A stretch of 64,000 nucleotides of DNA from Plantibacter sp050587525 (GCF_050587525.1 NZ_JBOBFT010000011.1:97501-161500), one strand, 5' to 3'; positions 24,363-32,793 are shown, counted from the first letter of the stretch. The notes: generated by a model from the sequence alone, not told the origin. Numbers and translations are program-made.

Positions 24363-25385
24363 GTGACCATGACAGACCACCGCCTGACCACCCCGAGCGC
24401 CTTCGGGGCGCGCGGTTCCAACCCCGACTTCCTCCTCGAACCGAGCTTCGCGCCCGGCCGCGCGACCCTCGAGTACGACTTCCCAGGCGTCCTCGTCGGC
24501 ACCGCCGAATACGCGGCCGGGCCGACCGGCGCGACCGTCATCTCCGTGCCGAAGGGCGCACGGACCGCCGTCGACGCCAGAGGCGGGGCGACGGGTGTGA
24601 GCGGCGCGTACTCGTTCAACCACGCGATCTGCCTCGCGGGCGGTTCCGTCTACGGGCTGAGCGCCGCTGCCGGCGTGTCCGCGGCGCTGCTGCACCGCGT
24701 CGACAACCGGGCGAGCTTCGCCGAGCTCCAGCTCGTCTCCGGAGCCATCATCTACGACCTCTCCGTCCGTGAGAACTCGGTCTACCCGGATGCCGCGCTC
24801 GGAGCGGCCGCCCTCGAAGCGGCGAGCCCCGACACGATCCGCCTCGGCCGGGTGGGCGGCGGCGCCTCCGCATCGGCCGGCAAGGTCGAATACGCGCGCA
24901 CCGAGTTCACCGGGCAAGGAGCGGCCTTCCGCCAGGTGGGCGACGTCAAGGTCCTCGTCGTCACGATCGTCAACCCCTACGGCGTCATCGTCGACCGCGA
25001 CGGTCGGATCGTGCGCGGCAACTTCGACCGCGAGACCGGGACGAGACGCCACCCCACCGAGGACTACGCGCTCGCGCTCGCCGAGCACGACTTCCCCGCA
25101 TCGACCGCCGGCAACACGACGATCACGGCCGTCGTCACGAACGTCGCCCTCACCGATCGGGAACTCGACCAGTTCGCGATCCAGGTGCACAGCTCGATGC
25201 ACCGTGCGATCCAGCCCTTCCACACGGCGCTCGACGGCGACACGCTCTTCGCCCTCACGACCGACGAACTCGAACTCCCCGTCGATCAGTCGTCCCGTCA
25301 CGGCGGGCTCTCGGTCAACGCGACGGCGATCGGCGCCATCGCGAGCGAAGCGGCCTGGGACGCCGTGCTGAGCGCGGCGGAGTAG
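24363..25385 (+). CDS. P1 family (S58/DmpA-NylC type) peptidase or amidase
   Basis: A 340-residue Ntn-like hydrolase of the peptidase S58/DmpA family, which mature by self-cleavage in front of the nucleophile. The predicted cleavage site is Asn251-Thr252 in TAGNTTITAV, the Asn-Thr arrangement of NylC (6-aminohexanoate oligomer hydrolase) rather than the Ser of DmpA. Other family signatures: GATVISVPKGARTAVDARGG, SGAYSFNHAICLAGGSVYGLSAAAGV. Family members hydrolyse N-terminal beta-amino-acid peptides, D-Ala amides or omega-amino-acid oligomers. GTG at 24363 with AGGAG seven bases upstream. Downstream of a family-5 importer and in the amine oxidase region, it may release an amine from an imported amide. 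Confidence 0.88.
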   Translation: MTMTDHRLTTPSAFGARGSNPDFLLEPSFAPGRATLEYDFPGVLVGTAEYAAGPTGATVISVPKGARTAVDARGGATGVSGAYSFNHAICLAGGSVYGLSAAAGVSAALLHRVDNRASFAELQLVSGAIIYDLSVRENSVYPDAALGAAALEAASPDTIRLGRVGGGASASAGKVEYARTEFTGQGAAFRQVGDVKVLVVTIVNPYGVIVDRDGRIVRGNFDRETGTRRHPTEDYALALAEHDFPASTAGNTTITAVVTNVALTDRELDQFAIQVHSSMHRAIQPFHTALDGDTLFALTTDELELPVDQSSRHGGLSVNATAIGAIASEAAWDAVLSAAE

Positions 25386-25387
25386 CC

Positions 25388-26059
25388 GTGCACGAGTTCC
25401 CGAAGTACCTCGCGCCGTCGGACGCCGAGGTCGTATCGCTCGTCGCGGAGCATCCCTTCGCGCTCGTCATCTCGACGGGGGAGGACGGCGTGCCGATCGC
25501 GACACACACGCCCGTCATCCTCGATCCCGCGTCTCCCCGTCCGGAGGGCGGGTTCGTCGGGCAGACGCTGTACGGCCACATCGCACGGGCGAACCCGCAA
25601 TGGCGGAGCTTCAGCCCGGACCGCAACGTCCTGCTGGTCTTCTCCGGACCGCACGACTACGTCTCGCCCACCGCCTACGGCTACGAGCCCGCCGTCCCGA
25701 CCTGGGACTACACGGCCGTCCACCTCACCGCCCGGCTCGAACTCCTGGAATCGCGTGAGGACTGCCTGCGCATCGTCAGCGACACGGTCACCGCGCTCGA
25801 AGGCCTCGAGGACGTCCAATGGGACATGCACGCCTCCATCCCCACCTTCGAGCGGATCGTCGAACACGTCGTCGGTTTCCGCCTGCACGTCGTCGAGCAG
25901 CGGGCCGTCTTCAAGCTCAGTCAGGACATGCCGACCGATGTGCGCGAGCGGGTCGCGGACGCGTCACGGGCCCGCGGCTGCCCGTACGGCGACGTCGCGA
26001 GCCTCATCGAGGGCGGTGGCGTCGTGCGGACGACGACCACGGAACGGAGCGCGCGATGA
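25388..26059 (+). CDS. PaiB family FMN-binding protein
   Basis: A 223-residue protein of the PaiB family (FMN-binding negative transcriptional regulator in Bacillus annotation; in practice a pyridoxamine-oxidase-like flavin/haem-binding fold). Motifs: FPKYLAPSD, HTPVILD, LYGHIARANPQW, LVFSGPHDYVSPTAYG, VPTWDYTAVHL. The GTG at 25388 is two bases after the peptidase stop. The stop overlaps the next ATG (ATGA). Paralogues are often linked to polyamine metabolism genes, which agrees with the context, but the biochemical role is unresolved. Confidence 0.85.
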   Translation: MHEFPKYLAPSDAEVVSLVAEHPFALVISTGEDGVPIATHTPVILDPASPRPEGGFVGQTLYGHIARANPQWRSFSPDRNVLLVFSGPHDYVSPTAYGYEPAVPTWDYTAVHLTARLELLESREDCLRIVSDTVTALEGLEDVQWDMHASIPTFERIVEHVVGFRLHVVEQRAVFKLSQDMPTDVRERVADASRARGCPYGDVASLIEGGGVVRTTTTERSAR

Positions 26060-27222
26060 GGATCCACACCTGGCGGAGCAGTGAACGCGATCCCGCGCGC
26101 CGAGGCGAAGCGTTCGGAACGTTCGCCGCGCCGCACCTCCACGCGGCACTCGCCGAGTACCTCGCGATGTTCACGGCCTTCGGCATCTCCGAACCCCGGT
26201 ACCGGGCGGTGGCGGAGCGATCGCTCGACGCCGCTGCCGCCTGGACGCCGGCGCTCGCCGTCGAACTCGAGGCCACCGCACGTGCGGCCTCCCTCGCGCC
26301 CTGGCAGCTCATGGCCCTCAACGCGCGCACCGAGATCATGGCGATGCTGCAGCCGGTCGGTCCCGGGGAGTGCTCGACCGCCGTGCACGTGCCGTCGGAC
26401 GGCAGCCGTCCCCGCACGATGCAGACCTGGGACTGGCACGACACACTCTCCAACGACACGGTCCTGCGTGCCTTCCCGGGGGAGGACGGGACGCGCGTCG
26501 CGACGTTCACGGAGTTCGGCCAGCTCGCGAAGATCGGAGTGAACACGCGCGGGCTCGGCCTGCACTTCAACATCCTGCACCACGGCAGCGATGGTGGAGG
26601 CGCTGTTCCGGATGGCGCCGACCCTGCAACTGACACCCGCACCGACCCCGGTCTGCCCGTGCACCTCGTCGCGCGCGCGATCCTCGACCGCGCCTCGACC
26701 GTCGACGAAGCGGTGGCGATCGCCCGGGAACTCCCCGTCGCGGCATCCACCGTGATGACGGTCGTCACGCGCGGGACCGCCGACAGCATGCCTGTCGCGG
26801 CCTCGATCGAGATCAGTCCGGCCGGGCTCGCCGTGCTCCGCGCCGTTCCTGGGCGGACCCTCGTACACACGAACCACTTCCTCGACGAGGCGCTCGCCGC
26901 GGGGGAGACGTCCGCCTACCGCAGCTCGACGAAGGAACGGTATGACTTCCTCATCGCCAATGGCGAGCTCGCGGCGGAGCCCGATGACGTCGACCGGGTC
27001 GCGTCGTTCGGCACGGCCGTCCGGGCCGGATCTCCGGGTGCCGACGGGGAGACGGTCGGCGCGTCACCGGTCTGCCTCAGCCCGCGCGCCGAGGATCCCG
27101 AGCACCTCCGTTGGGAGACCAAGCTCAGCGTCACGATCGACGTCGACGCCGCTTCGCTCGGCTATCAGGCGGCGAGCCCGGCCGAGGTGAGCCGCGACGG
27201 CTGGCGCACCTTCGACGCGTGA
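26056..27222 (+). CDS. C45 family autoproteolytic acyltransferase/amide hydrolase
   Basis: A 388-residue protein of peptidase family C45 (acyl-CoA:6-aminopenicillanic acid acyltransferase-like). The zymogen would cleave before Cys106 in GPGECSTAVH; downstream TMQTWDWHDTLSND, the LHFNILHH region and LVHTNHFLDEAL are characteristic. Family members transfer or remove acyl groups on amines, for example isopenicillin N acyltransferase and beta-alanyl-dopamine hydrolase (Tan). ATG at 26056 overlaps the PaiB stop as ATGA, so production is coupled. With the P1 hydrolase it gives the operon two different self-processing amidases, which suggests amide-conjugated amines as the imported substrates. Confidence 0.85.
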   Translation: MRIHTWRSSERDPARRGEAFGTFAAPHLHAALAEYLAMFTAFGISEPRYRAVAERSLDAAAAWTPALAVELEATARAASLAPWQLMALNARTEIMAMLQPVGPGECSTAVHVPSDGSRPRTMQTWDWHDTLSNDTVLRAFPGEDGTRVATFTEFGQLAKIGVNTRGLGLHFNILHHGSDGGGAVPDGADPATDTRTDPGLPVHLVARAILDRASTVDEAVAIARELPVAASTVMTVVTRGTADSMPVAASIEISPAGLAVLRAVPGRTLVHTNHFLDEALAAGETSAYRSSTKERYDFLIANGELAAEPDDVDRVASFGTAVRAGSPGADGETVGASPVCLSPRAEDPEHLRWETKLSVTIDVDAASLGYQAASPAEVSRDGWRTFDA

Positions 27223-27232
27223 GTAGGCAGCC

Positions 27233-27772
27233 GTGCTCGAGCCGCTCGGAGCGGTGATCATGGCGGTGGCCGCTGCCGCGACGGTCTCGGGAACTGCCTG
27301 GGGAGCCGCCCACGCGTCCGGACGGACGGCGGGCGCGCTCCTCAGCGGCGTGGTGATGTCCGCGTGCATGATCGACCACGCCGCATCGCTCGGACTGCTC
27401 CCGGCCCACATGTGGTTCGTGCTCCTCGTCGCGACGGCGATCATGGCATCGGTCGGTCGGCTGGACGCGTCCATGCGGCTGCATCGGGCCGCCTCCTCGC
27501 TCGTGATGGCGGCCGTGCTCATGGGCGTGTTCGGCTCCTCGGCGCATGCGACGGCGGCACCGGGCGCTCTCCATCACACGTCAGGCGGCCAGGCTCCGCT
27601 CGCCATCGGCCTCCTCGTCGCATACCTCGTGCTCACGGTCGTGGTGCTCCGTCGTCCGCGCGCGGCGCCGCCCACTCGTTCGTCAGCACGGTGGCGCGCA
27701 GCCCTCGAACCGTGCTGCATGGCCGCCGGCACCGCTGCGATGATCGGTGCGGCTGCGCTCCACCCTGCCTGA
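27233..27772 (+). CDS. Small multi-pass membrane protein, function unknown
   Basis: A 179-residue protein with about five or six hydrophobic segments (roughly 4-27, 33-53, 57-74, 85-104, 118-138, 158-177) and several His residues between them (CMIDHAAS, HSAHATAAPGALHH type loops). No domain recognised; it loosely resembles actinobacterial DUF5134-like proteins. GTG start ten bases after the acylase stop, so it is probably the last gene of the amine operon. Convergent with the hydrolase gene at 27793, with 20 bp between stops. Confidence 0.65.
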   Translation: MLEPLGAVIMAVAAAATVSGTAWGAAHASGRTAGALLSGVVMSACMIDHAASLGLLPAHMWFVLLVATAIMASVGRLDASMRLHRAASSLVMAAVLMGVFGSSAHATAAPGALHHTSGGQAPLAIGLLVAYLVLTVVVLRRPRAAPPTRSSARWRAALEPCCMAAGTAAMIGAAALHPA

Positions 27773-27792
27773 CGGTGCTCGTGCCGAGCGAG

Positions 27793-28761
27793 CTACTGAG
27801 CCGCCTGCGCCTGTGCGTCCGCCTGCTGCGGCAGCTCCGCCATGAACGTCGCGAACGTGTCCGCGATCGCCTTGGACTGCGTGTGGTGGAGGTAGTGGTC
27901 GCCCTCCAGGTGCACGAGCTCGCCGTGGTCGACGCTTGCGACCTGTTCCTCGTGGAGCTTCGTCCAGCCCTTGACCGTGTCGGGGTCGACGATGAATTCG
28001 AGGATGGGCAGGTCCTTCGGGAACGACAGCGACTGGGAGTTCTTGAAGTTGGAGCCGATGTGCGCCATCTCGTCGCCGTAGGTGGAGGTCATCGAGTTCT
28101 TGTTGGCGAACATCTTCATCTGCTCTTTGGTCGCTTCGTCGAAGCCACTGTCGGCGTACGCGTCGCCGCCCATGTCCGCGAGCAGTCGCAGGAGGCCGAG
28201 GGACTTCGCGGTCTGCATCGCGCCGATCGGGAACTCCGTGTCCATGTTCGGCTGGGTCGGCACGCTGCTGTCGATGCCGACGAAGGCCGTGACCTCGTCG
28301 CGGTACTGGTTGACGTAGTCGAGGCCGTAGATCCCGGCGATCGAGTGGCCCATGAGCACGTAGCGGTCGATCTGCAGGTACTGGAGCGCCTCGTGGATCT
28401 CACGGACGATGTTCGCCGTGGTGCGCTCGGTGTCGGTCGGATCGCTCAGACCGTAGCCGAAGGGTTCGACGACGACCACGCGGTTCGTCGGTTCGAGCTC
28501 CTTGACGAGCAGCGAGAAGTCGAGGGTCGGCGACGAGGTGCCGAAGCCGGGGATGAGGACGACGGTCTGGTCGCCATCGCCGGAGATGGCGACGTTCATC
28601 TGCTTGCCGTCGACGGGAACGCGTTCGCCGTAGGGCTTGATGGCCGACGCTTCCGAGTTGCTGGCCACGACGTTCACGATGGACGTGGTCGCCAGAACGA
28701 GGGCGATGACGGCGACGATGCTGCCGATGGTGATGAGCGTTACCTTCAGAAATTTCTTCAT
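27793..28761 (-). CDS. Membrane-anchored alpha/beta hydrolase
   Basis: A 322-residue protein with an N-terminal membrane anchor (VTLITIGSIVAVIALVLATTSI, about residues 7-28) and an extracytoplasmic alpha/beta hydrolase domain. Nucleophile elbow GHSIAG, oxyanion-region VVLIPGFGTSS and the C-terminal His in LEGDHYLHH complete a plausible triad with an Asp in EFIVDPD. Start could be ATG 28761 or ATG 28767 (two residues longer); GGAA five bases before 28761 favours it. Lower-GC AAATTTC codons at the start are unlike the flanks. Substrate unknown. Confidence 0.86.
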   Translation of the reverse strand: MKKFLKVTLITIGSIVAVIALVLATTSIVNVVASNSEASAIKPYGERVPVDGKQMNVAISGDGDQTVVLIPGFGTSSPTLDFSLLVKELEPTNRVVVVEPFGYGLSDPTDTERTTANIVREIHEALQYLQIDRYVLMGHSIAGIYGLDYVNQYRDEVTAFVGIDSSVPTQPNMDTEFPIGAMQTAKSLGLLRLLADMGGDAYADSGFDEATKEQMKMFANKNSMTSTYGDEMAHIGSNFKNSQSLSFPKDLPILEFIVDPDTVKGWTKLHEEQVASVDHGELVHLEGDHYLHHTQSKAIADTFATFMAELPQQADAQAQAAQ

Positions 28762-28767
28762 GTTCAT

Positions 28768-29109
28768 TCCGTTGTGTCGGCTCGCCGAGGACCGCGTTCC
28801 ACAGGCGCGACGAGCTGCTGAGTGATGCCGTGGCGGCGATCTCTCCGGGCGTGGACGCACGCGTCGCCGGCCGAAGACACGACCGTCGTGGCGTTCCGAA
28901 TCCCGGTGTGCAGTCAGTGAAGGCGCATCGTGCCCACCTGGGATTCCTTCCACCTTAGCCAACACCCGCTGGTCAAAGCCTGGATCGTGCGGGTTCACAG
29001 GCCCGGCCGGGCGCCGTTCGGGCGTGTCGACCAGAGTGTGTCCGGCAGGGCGTGTCCAGTTACCGCACCATCGTGTCGAACCGGACGAGAGTGGATCCCC
29101 TACGCTTGA
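28768..29109. other. Divergent intergenic region
   Basis: About 340 bp between the hydrolase and the siderophore operon with no supported gene. Must hold the hydrolase promoter. No hairpin or long repeat seen. The iron box follows at 29110. Confidence 0.5.
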
Positions 29110-29128
29110 TGAGGATAGGCAACCCTAA
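29110..29128 (+). promoter_or_regulatory. Iron box for a DtxR/IdeR-type repressor
   Basis: TGAGGATAGGCAACCCTAA matches 15 of 19 positions of the consensus TTAGGTTAGGCTAACCTAA. It lies 42 bp upstream of a siderophore-binding-protein gene, so iron-dependent repression of that operon is strongly suggested. Confidence 0.8.
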
Positions 29129-29170
29129 CCCGAGCGGATCGCTCGTTTCACGCCCTCAGAAAGTTCCTCC

Positions 29171-30169
29171 ATGGTGTTTCCCCGACCGCATCTCCGTTCG
29201 ATCACGCTCGCGATCGTCGCCACTGCCGCCGCCCTCGGCCTCGGCCTGAGCGGCTGCTCCTCGTCCGGCTCCGCCGCATCGGGAACAGTCTCCGGAGAGA
29301 CCCGCGCGGTTGAGACGCACTACGGCGACATCGACGTTCCGGTCGCTCCGAAGCGCGTCGTCGCCGTGTCCTACGACACGCCGTGGCAGCTCCGCTCAAT
29401 CGGGGTGAAGCCCGTCGGCGTGCAGGACTACAGTGCCTACGTCGGGCAGTTCACGCCCGATGCCACGGCCTACGTGAAGGGCATCCCGACCATCGGAGCG
29501 TTCTTCTCCCTCGACCTCGAATCGGTCGCTGCGGCCAAGCCGGACCTCATCGTCGGCGACGCCCTCGAGATCGACGACGAGCTTTACAAGAAGCTCTCCG
29601 CCATCGCACCGACTACGATCTTCTCCGCCGACTACGGAGGCGATTGGCGCACGATCGGCACAGGCGTCGCCGATGCGGTGAACAAGTCCGCTGCATTCGA
29701 CACGCTCGCCGGTCAGTACGACGAGCGCGCGAAGGAGATCACCACCACCTACAGCAGCGTTCTCACCGGCAAACGGTGGGCGGGCGTCTCCGAAGGCGAG
29801 ACCGCGGACGGCTTCTCGATCCTCTACCCGACGGGCGTCCTCGGGGCGCTCTGGTTCAAGGACCTCGGTGCGACACTCGCTCCGGGTGTACCCGAATCGA
29901 ACGCGAACGGCTTCGAATTCATCTCCGGAGAACTCACCACGACCGTCCTCGGCGAAGCCGACGTCATCGTGGCGCCCGCGGACGCCGACGGATCACTGAA
30001 CGCCACGATCACGGCCGTCAAGGATGCTCCGCTCTTCTCGCAGCTGCCCGCCGTCACCGCGGACAACATGTACTGGGTCTACAGCACCGTCACCGACTAC
30101 GCCAGTGCCCTCGAGTGGCTCGACCGCGTGGAAGCCGATGTCCTCAAGCCACTGAGCGCGAAGGGCTGA
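29171..30169 (+). CDS. Iron-siderophore ABC transporter substrate-binding lipoprotein
   Basis: A 332-residue periplasmic-binding-protein-like lipoprotein (FecB/FepB type). The lipobox LGLGLSGC is at the end of the signal peptide; the mature part has the two-lobed class III layout with RVVAVSYDTPWQLRSIGVKPVGV, LDLESVAAAKPDLIVG and LEWLDRVEADVL. ATG at 29171; an internal GTG follows it. Preceded by an iron box. The remaining transporter subunits are not in the window, so it presumably works with permeases encoded elsewhere. Co-directional with AraC and siderophore-interacting protein genes. Confidence 0.9.
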   Translation: MVFPRPHLRSITLAIVATAAALGLGLSGCSSSGSAASGTVSGETRAVETHYGDIDVPVAPKRVVAVSYDTPWQLRSIGVKPVGVQDYSAYVGQFTPDATAYVKGIPTIGAFFSLDLESVAAAKPDLIVGDALEIDDELYKKLSAIAPTTIFSADYGGDWRTIGTGVADAVNKSAAFDTLAGQYDERAKEITTTYSSVLTGKRWAGVSEGETADGFSILYPTGVLGALWFKDLGATLAPGVPESNANGFEFISGELTTTVLGEADVIVAPADADGSLNATITAVKDAPLFSQLPAVTADNMYWVYSTVTDYASALEWLDRVEADVLKPLSAKG

Positions 30170-30170
30170 G

Positions 30171-30206
30171 CCGTCCGAGCCGTCCAAATCGTCCGAATCG
30201 TCCCCG
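30171..30206 (+). repeat. Short tandem repeat, 9 bp x 4
   Basis: Four degenerate copies of CCGTCCGAG (CCGTCCGAG, CCGTCCAAA, TCGTCCGAA, TCGTCCCCG) fill the gap between the binding-protein stop and the araC-type ribosome site. Confidence 0.6.
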
Positions 30207-30219
30207 AGGAATCCTCAAC

Positions 30220-31149
30220 ATGACCATCGCACCAGAATCGCGCGCGCTGCGCAACGTGCTCAACACGTCGCGGCTCAGCGCGCCCGCTCGGCCCGTGCCA
30301 CCCGCGCAGCCCGTGCGCGGCATCGTGCACCCCGCCGTCGACGACGTCCCGTGGCTCCTCGAAGCTCCGTGGATCCTGTCGACGGGCACGTACAAGAGCC
30401 TCATTCCGGAGGAGTGGTCCGAGCACGCGCATCGGGAGCACTGCCTCATCTGGTCGGAGAGCGGCACGGTCACGGTCGAAGCCGACGAACAGTTCTGGAT
30501 GGTCGCGCCCGGCCTCGGCATCTGGGTGCCGGCCGGAACGGTGCACCGCGTCACGGCGGACAGCGGTTCGCTCCTCTCCATCACCTATTTCCACCCGGAG
30601 CGGATGGCGGTCGCGTGGGTGGGCGTGACGGGCATCAGCCTGACGGGCGTCGTACGCGAGCTCATGCTGCACAACAAGACCGTGGAGATGCCCGAGGAGC
30701 GGCGATTGCGGTTGCAAGCGCTCACCGTCGACCTCCTGATGCCCGTCGAGACGGCATCGCTCACCATCCGCCTGCCCACGGATCCGGCCCTGCGGGAGGT
30801 CGCCGACGCGATCATCGCGAACCCGTCCGACGACCGCACGTCCACGGAATGGGCGGAATCGCTGCGGATCAGCACCCGGACGCTCTCGCGCGGTTTCCTG
30901 CGCGAGACCGGCTCGACCCTCACCCAGTGGCGGATCCTCGTGCGGATACGCGCCGCACTCATCGACATCGCCGCGGGGATGCCCGTCGCCGCGGTCGCAC
31001 GCAACCTCGGCTACTCGAATCGGAGCGCTTTCATCGACCTCTTCACACGGACGACCGGGCACGCCCCGGCCGCCTACTTCCAATCGTTCAAGCGGGGCGC
31101 GCACGTCGGCCTCGGCCATGTCGTCCACAACACGGGGAGCATCGAGTAA
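30220..31149 (+). CDS. AraC family transcriptional regulator
   Basis: A 309-residue regulator. An N-terminal cupin-like sensor (about 45-150; EHAHREHCLIWSESGTVTVEADEQFWMVAPGLGIWVPAGTVHRV) precedes two AraC helix-turn-helix motifs at about 220-300 (WAESLRISTRTLSRGFLRETG and GMPVAAVARNLGYSNRSAFIDLFTRTTGHAPAAYF). ATG at 30220 after GAGGAA. Its TAA overlaps the next ATG by one base (TAATG). Located between siderophore uptake and release genes, it probably activates them on sensing a ferri-siderophore or intermediate. Confidence 0.9.
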   Translation: MTIAPESRALRNVLNTSRLSAPARPVPPAQPVRGIVHPAVDDVPWLLEAPWILSTGTYKSLIPEEWSEHAHREHCLIWSESGTVTVEADEQFWMVAPGLGIWVPAGTVHRVTADSGSLLSITYFHPERMAVAWVGVTGISLTGVVRELMLHNKTVEMPEERRLRLQALTVDLLMPVETASLTIRLPTDPALREVADAIIANPSDDRTSTEWAESLRISTRTLSRGFLRETGSTLTQWRILVRIRAALIDIAAGMPVAAVARNLGYSNRSAFIDLFTRTTGHAPAAYFQSFKRGAHVGLGHVVHNTGSIE

Positions 31150-31991
31150 TGGCGTTCTGCGAACCGGCACGCGTCGTGAGCGCGCGACGACTGACCCCGA
31201 ACATGGTCCGCGTCCAGCTGGAGGCCGTCGGCGACTGGCGGTGGTTCGACGACGGCAGAGGTGACGAGCGCATCGACCTCGCGTTCCCGTTCCCTGGTGA
31301 GAGCGTCGCTCGCATCGAGTACTTCAACCGTCCGGAGTACGGGCGTGCCGACGATCATGATGAGCATGAGCACAACGACCACTCGCACGATCACGGCGAC
31401 GACCACGAACCGGATCCGGAGGATTCCCCGCCGTGGCGCCACTACACGGTCCGTTCGGTCGCGGATGCGGGGCGGTCGTTCACGATCGACTTCGTCGTCC
31501 ATGAGGGCGGCCTCGCTGCGGAGTGGGCGATGCGTGCCGAGCCGGGTCATGTGCTCGGTGTGTTCGTGAGCGGCGATTCGAGCTCCTACTACGACGCTCC
31601 CTCGGATGCCGAGTGGCAGCTGCTCGTGGCCGACGCCACAGGACTGCCGGGGCTCGGCCGGATCATCGAGGAATTGCCCTCCGGGGCACGGGTCCACGCG
31701 ATCGTCGAGGTGTCGACGGCTGCCGACGAGCAGACGTTCGAGACGGTCGGCGACGTGCAGATCACCTGGTTGCACGGCTCCGGTCTCGGGCTCGCGCCGA
31801 GTGCGCTGCTCAGTGCCGTCGAGGCGCTCGAGCTGCCGGAGACGCCCGGGTACGCGTGGGTCGCGTGCGAGGCGGCCGTCAGCCGGTCGATCCGCAGACA
31901 CCTCCGCACGGTCCGTGGCCTGCCGCGCAACCGGCACCACGCCATCGGCTACTGGACCGCCGGCCACACCGGCCATTTCGAGCAGTCCTGA
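31149..31991 (+). CDS. Siderophore-interacting protein (SIP/ViuB-type ferric reductase) with His-rich insert
   Basis: A 280-residue FAD-dependent siderophore reductase of the SIP family, which frees iron from imported ferri-siderophores. FAD-binding segments RRLTPNMVRVQLE and WRHYTVR (replacing the RxYT motif), an SIP C-terminal domain with LLVADATGLPGLGRIIEELP and YAWVACEAAVSRSIRRHLR, and the closing GYWTAGHTG are all present. Between the two halves of the FAD domain lies an Asp/His-rich insert of about 25 residues (residues 68-93, e.g. DHDEHEHNDHSHDHGDDH), which is unusual for the family and looks like a metal-binding loop. Last gene of the operon, followed by hairpin element C. Confidence 0.9.
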   Translation: MAFCEPARVVSARRLTPNMVRVQLEAVGDWRWFDDGRGDERIDLAFPFPGESVARIEYFNRPEYGRADDHDEHEHNDHSHDHGDDHEPDPEDSPPWRHYTVRSVADAGRSFTIDFVVHEGGLAAEWAMRAEPGHVLGVFVSGDSSSYYDAPSDAEWQLLVADATGLPGLGRIIEELPSGARVHAIVEVSTAADEQTFETVGDVQITWLHGSGLGLAPSALLSAVEALELPETPGYAWVACEAAVSRSIRRHLRTVRGLPRNRHHAIGYWTAGHTGHFEQS

Positions 31992-32014
31992 CCTCCAGGC
32001 ATCCTGGCCTCCTC

Positions 32015-32084
32015 AGCTCGCGAGGGGGCGCACATTGTGGGTGTCGGGGCCTCCACACCCACAATGTGTGACACCTCGCGGGCT
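32015..32084. repeat. Hairpin element, copy C (70 bp), between convergent genes
   Basis: Inner arms CACATTGTGGGTGT / ACACCCACAATGTG are perfect over 14 bp around a 10-base loop; outer arms AGCTCGCGAGG / CCTCGCGGGCT pair with one mismatch. It ends on the stop codon of the SRPBCC gene and follows the SIP stop by 23 bp, so it can act as terminator on both sides. Confidence 0.8.
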
Positions 32085-32568
32085 ATGCGGGGTCGGGGGT
32101 GGCGAGGTGGTGGGCGAGATTCGCGAGGGACGATGCGATGCCGGTGGCATGGTCAGCGGGGGAGATGCCGGGCGGGACGTCGGTCGCCTCGATCGTGACG
32201 AGGGTGCCGTCGCCCTCCGGTTCGAGCCGCCAGGTCATCGTCATCGTTCCGGCGAAGCGCGGATCGTCGGACGCGAACACGACGCGTTGCACGATCCGCT
32301 CCTCCGGCACGATCTCGACGAACTCGGCCTCCGTGACGTCCGTCGACGCGGATGACTTGCCCGGGCTCGTCGCCGCATCCACGTAGGTCAGCACCATCCG
32401 GTAGCCGCCTCCCGGCCACGGGTCGAAGCGTTCCAGCGTCCCGAGCATCCCGTCCGGTGGCAGCCACGCCTCCAGCTGCTCCGGTTCGATCATCGCCGCG
32501 TACACGTCCGCGGCTGATGCTCCGATCAGCCGGCTCCCTCGATCGACTCGCTTCGTCGCCTCGCTCAT
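32083..32568 (-). CDS. SRPBCC/AHSA1 family protein
   Basis: A 161-residue START-like protein (activator of Hsp90 ATPase homologue 1 type, as in many bacterial polyketide-cyclase-like proteins). SRLIGASAADVYAAMIEPEQLEAWLPPDGM is the typical first helix/strand; FDPWPGGGYRMVLTY, VEIVPEERIVQRVVF and MTMTWRLEPEGDGTLVTIEA are the conserved core. ATG at 32568 with GGGAGGAG eight bases upstream; the frame continues further upstream into a G-rich repeat tract that is not coding. Hydrophobic-ligand binding is probable; the ligand is unknown. Its stop lies inside hairpin element C. Confidence 0.88.
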   Translation of the reverse strand: MSEATKRVDRGSRLIGASAADVYAAMIEPEQLEAWLPPDGMLGTLERFDPWPGGGYRMVLTYVDAATSPGKSSASTDVTEAEFVEIVPEERIVQRVVFASDDPRFAGTMTMTWRLEPEGDGTLVTIEATDVPPGISPADHATGIASSLANLAHHLATPDPA

Positions 32569-32644
32569 GTGCTGCGCTCCTCCCTGTTGTCCTGACCGCC
32601 TGCTGTCATGCCTGCTCTCCTGCCGCCGCCTCGCACCTCGCCCA

Positions 32645-32696
32645 CCCTCCCCACCATCCCTCCCCACCATCCCTCCCCACCATCCCTCCCCACCCA
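32645..32696 (+). repeat. C-rich tandem repeat, 13 bp x 4
   Basis: CCCTCCCCACCAT is repeated four times (last copy imperfect) upstream of the SRPBCC gene. On the minus strand this reads as regularly spaced GGGG/GGG runs, a good G-quadruplex candidate. The 340-bp region 32569-32908 holds this tract, hairpin element B and the SDR ribosome site, and no gene. Confidence 0.75.
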
Positions 32697-32732
32697 CCCC
32701 CGGTCAAGGCCCCTCCACCCCTCCACCCTTCC

Positions 32733-32793
32733 GCCGAGGGGTCGCAAACTGCGGGTGCGAGACGCCAACACCCGCAAGTTGGGACCCCTCGGC
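32733..32793. repeat. Hairpin element, copy B (61 bp)
   Basis: Arms GCCGAGGGGTC / GACCCCTCGGC are perfect, followed by inner arms ending TGCGGGTG / CACCCGCA and an 11-base loop (CGAGACGCCAA) that resembles copy A's loop. Intergenic, upstream of the SDR gene. Confidence 0.8.
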
